Assembly (NCBI GenBank): GCA_037439685.1
Contig: JBBIVO010000025.1
Span: 1-21,998 of the forward strand
Length of the DNA: 21,998 bases
Reading direction: 5' to 3'
DNA from: JAGTRB01 sp037439685
Lineage (GTDB): Archaea; Thermoproteota; Bathyarchaeia; TCS64
Part shown: piece by piece, positions 21,404-21,998 of the stretch
Position numbering within the stretch: the stretch's first letter is position 1
How the letters are laid out: each line of letters begins with the position of its first letter
Made by a program: the position numbers and the translations under genes
Notes under the pieces: model-generated
The model's input: only the letters and a program-made list of their open reading frames with translations
What the model was told of the DNA's origin: nothing
Database searches by the model: none

Positions 21404-21405
21404 CT

Positions 21406-21891
21406 CTATGGGGTCTTCGGGGCTGTAACATTTATCCAGAGCTGTAGCCACCTCCCATGATATCTTAATCTTCCCTCCTCTAGGATCCATAACTCGAAGA
21501 TCAGCTTAGAGTTCTCCGTCGGCTTTGGAATGGTAAGGTCGAGGGGGATGGTCTCGCTGTGACCATGGGGTAAGATGGTCTCATATTCGGCTATGACCTC
21601 CCCCTCTGCGGGGTTCCTTTCGTCTATGGAAGTTGACTTTTCACCAAGCTTTATCAGCGTTACATAGTACATCACCCGACCCTCGTGGTTCCCTAGGTAG
21701 AGGTGGAGTCTAAAGGATTCGTTTACGTGGACGCTCATTGGGTAGTCCCCGATCTCCATCTCTGGGCCCAGAACTCCAAGTTCGGAGAATTGCTCGGTTC
21801 CCCCCCAAGGCCTGAGGGTTTGGGAGGCTATTAATACCCCCGTTGCCAAGATCAGCGTTACAGCCGCCAACCTAGCTTCCTCATCTATCAA
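21406..21891 (-). CDS. DUF1616 C-terminal half: anchored ectodomain
   Basis: The 161-residue product has one N-terminal membrane helix (about 7-25, LAAVTLILATGVLIASQTL) and an extracytoplasmic beta-rich domain with the DUF1616 C-terminal pattern FSELGVLGPE…DYP…VNESF…GNHEG…YYVTL, ending in a WILEEGRLRYHGRWLQLWI strand region. It starts with TTG in a TTGA overlap with the preceding gene's stop and ends 2 nt before the DUF1616 N-terminal-half gene. The gene order is the reverse of the domain order in the usual single-chain protein. Confidence 0.78.
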   Translation of the reverse strand: MIDEEARLAAVTLILATGVLIASQTLRPWGGTEQFSELGVLGPEMEIGDYPMSVHVNESFRLHLYLGNHEGRVMYYVTLIKLGEKSTSIDERNPAEGEVIAEYETILPHGHSETIPLDLTIPKPTENSKLIFELWILEEGRLRYHGRWLQLWINVTAPKTP

Positions 21892-21998
21892 CTCCGCTTA
21901 ACCCTCCATCCCCTTCTCATTCTGAGCCATAGACTCCAGAAAAGGTTGGGCAGATAGAGGTATGTGAGGATGGAGCCGGCCGCCGTGAGGATCACCGT
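21888..21998 (-). CDS. C-terminus of a membrane protein, cut by the window edge
   Basis: The minus-strand frame is open from the right edge for 36 codons to TGA at 21888-21890. It encodes a hydrophobic helix (TVILTAAGSILTYLYLPNLF) followed by a basic tail (RMRRGWRVKRS), a typical positive-inside end of an integral membrane protein. The TTGA overlap with the DUF1616 ectodomain gene shows one operon. Too little is visible to name it. Confidence 0.65.
   Translation of the reverse strand, partial: TVILTAAGSILTYLYLPNLFWSLWLRMRRGWRVKRS

Noticed and set aside
21404..21490. TTG 21490 start for the DUF1616 N-terminal-half gene
   Set aside because: It would overlap the upstream ectodomain gene by 85 bp, and the extra residues precede the usual winged-helix boundary.
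1..21998. CRISPR arrays, IS elements, prophage or attachment sites
   Set aside because: No regularly spaced direct repeats, transposase/integrase motifs or terminal inverted repeats were seen.

Overview
The window looks like archaeal chromosome, most likely from an uncultured Bathyarchaeia-type member of the Thermoproteota. The evidence is a CDP-archaeol synthase (CarS), a RadB recombinase paralogue, a eukaryote-like ribosomal protein eL38, a HypA/MinD-type ATPase pair, DUF1616 proteins and AGG/ATA-rich codon use. Many starts lie about 26 nt downstream of a TATA-like box, as expected for leaderless archaeal transcripts. The phylum is an inference: eL38 points to the TACK side, while RadB is more typical of euryarchaea. 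There are no tRNA, rRNA, CRISPR or IS elements. A run of 19 Ns (11608-11626) marks a scaffold gap, so this is a draft or metagenome assembly.

Layout. (1) 1-2658, plus: two tandem copies of an undescribed two-gene module, A1-B1 then ferredoxin-A2-B2. A1 is cut by the left edge. (2) 2940-4083, minus: hypA followed by a Mrp/MinD-type ATPase, probably the archaeal HypB for [NiFe] hydrogenase nickel insertion. (3) 4180-5614, plus: three separate small genes for a DUF1893 protein, eL38 and an SCP2 sterol-carrier-like protein. (4) 5715-6935, minus: a PLP aminotransferase, divergent from (5) 7013-9976, a four-gene membrane operon headed by a DUF6754 protein, with coupled or overlapping starts. (6) 9977-10744: a 393-bp non-coding stretch with a strong promoter and hairpins, then a small minus-strand hypothetical gene. 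(7) 10821-13622, plus: malate/lactate-type dehydrogenase (broken by the N gap) and a D-aminoacylase-type amidohydrolase. (8) 13664-15589: an Lrp/AsnC regulator divergent from glnA. (9) 15675-19187: thioredoxin, a DUF1844-like protein, a creatininase-family hydrolase, an alpha/beta hydrolase fold protein lacking the nucleophile serine, and a COG1237 metallo-beta-lactamase-fold protein. (10) 19188-20365, minus: radB-carS. (11) 20366-20827: 462 bp with at most one tiny ORF. (12) 20828-21998, minus: a split DUF1616 locus preceded by the C-terminus of another membrane protein.

How the genes relate. The Lrp regulator, glnA, the aminotransferase, the D-aminoacylase, the dehydrogenase and the creatininase-family hydrolase suggest peptide and amino-acid nitrogen metabolism. 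hypA plus its ATPase implies a nickel enzyme elsewhere in the genome. The least explained and most interesting loci are the duplicated A-B module at the left edge and the DUF6754 membrane operon.
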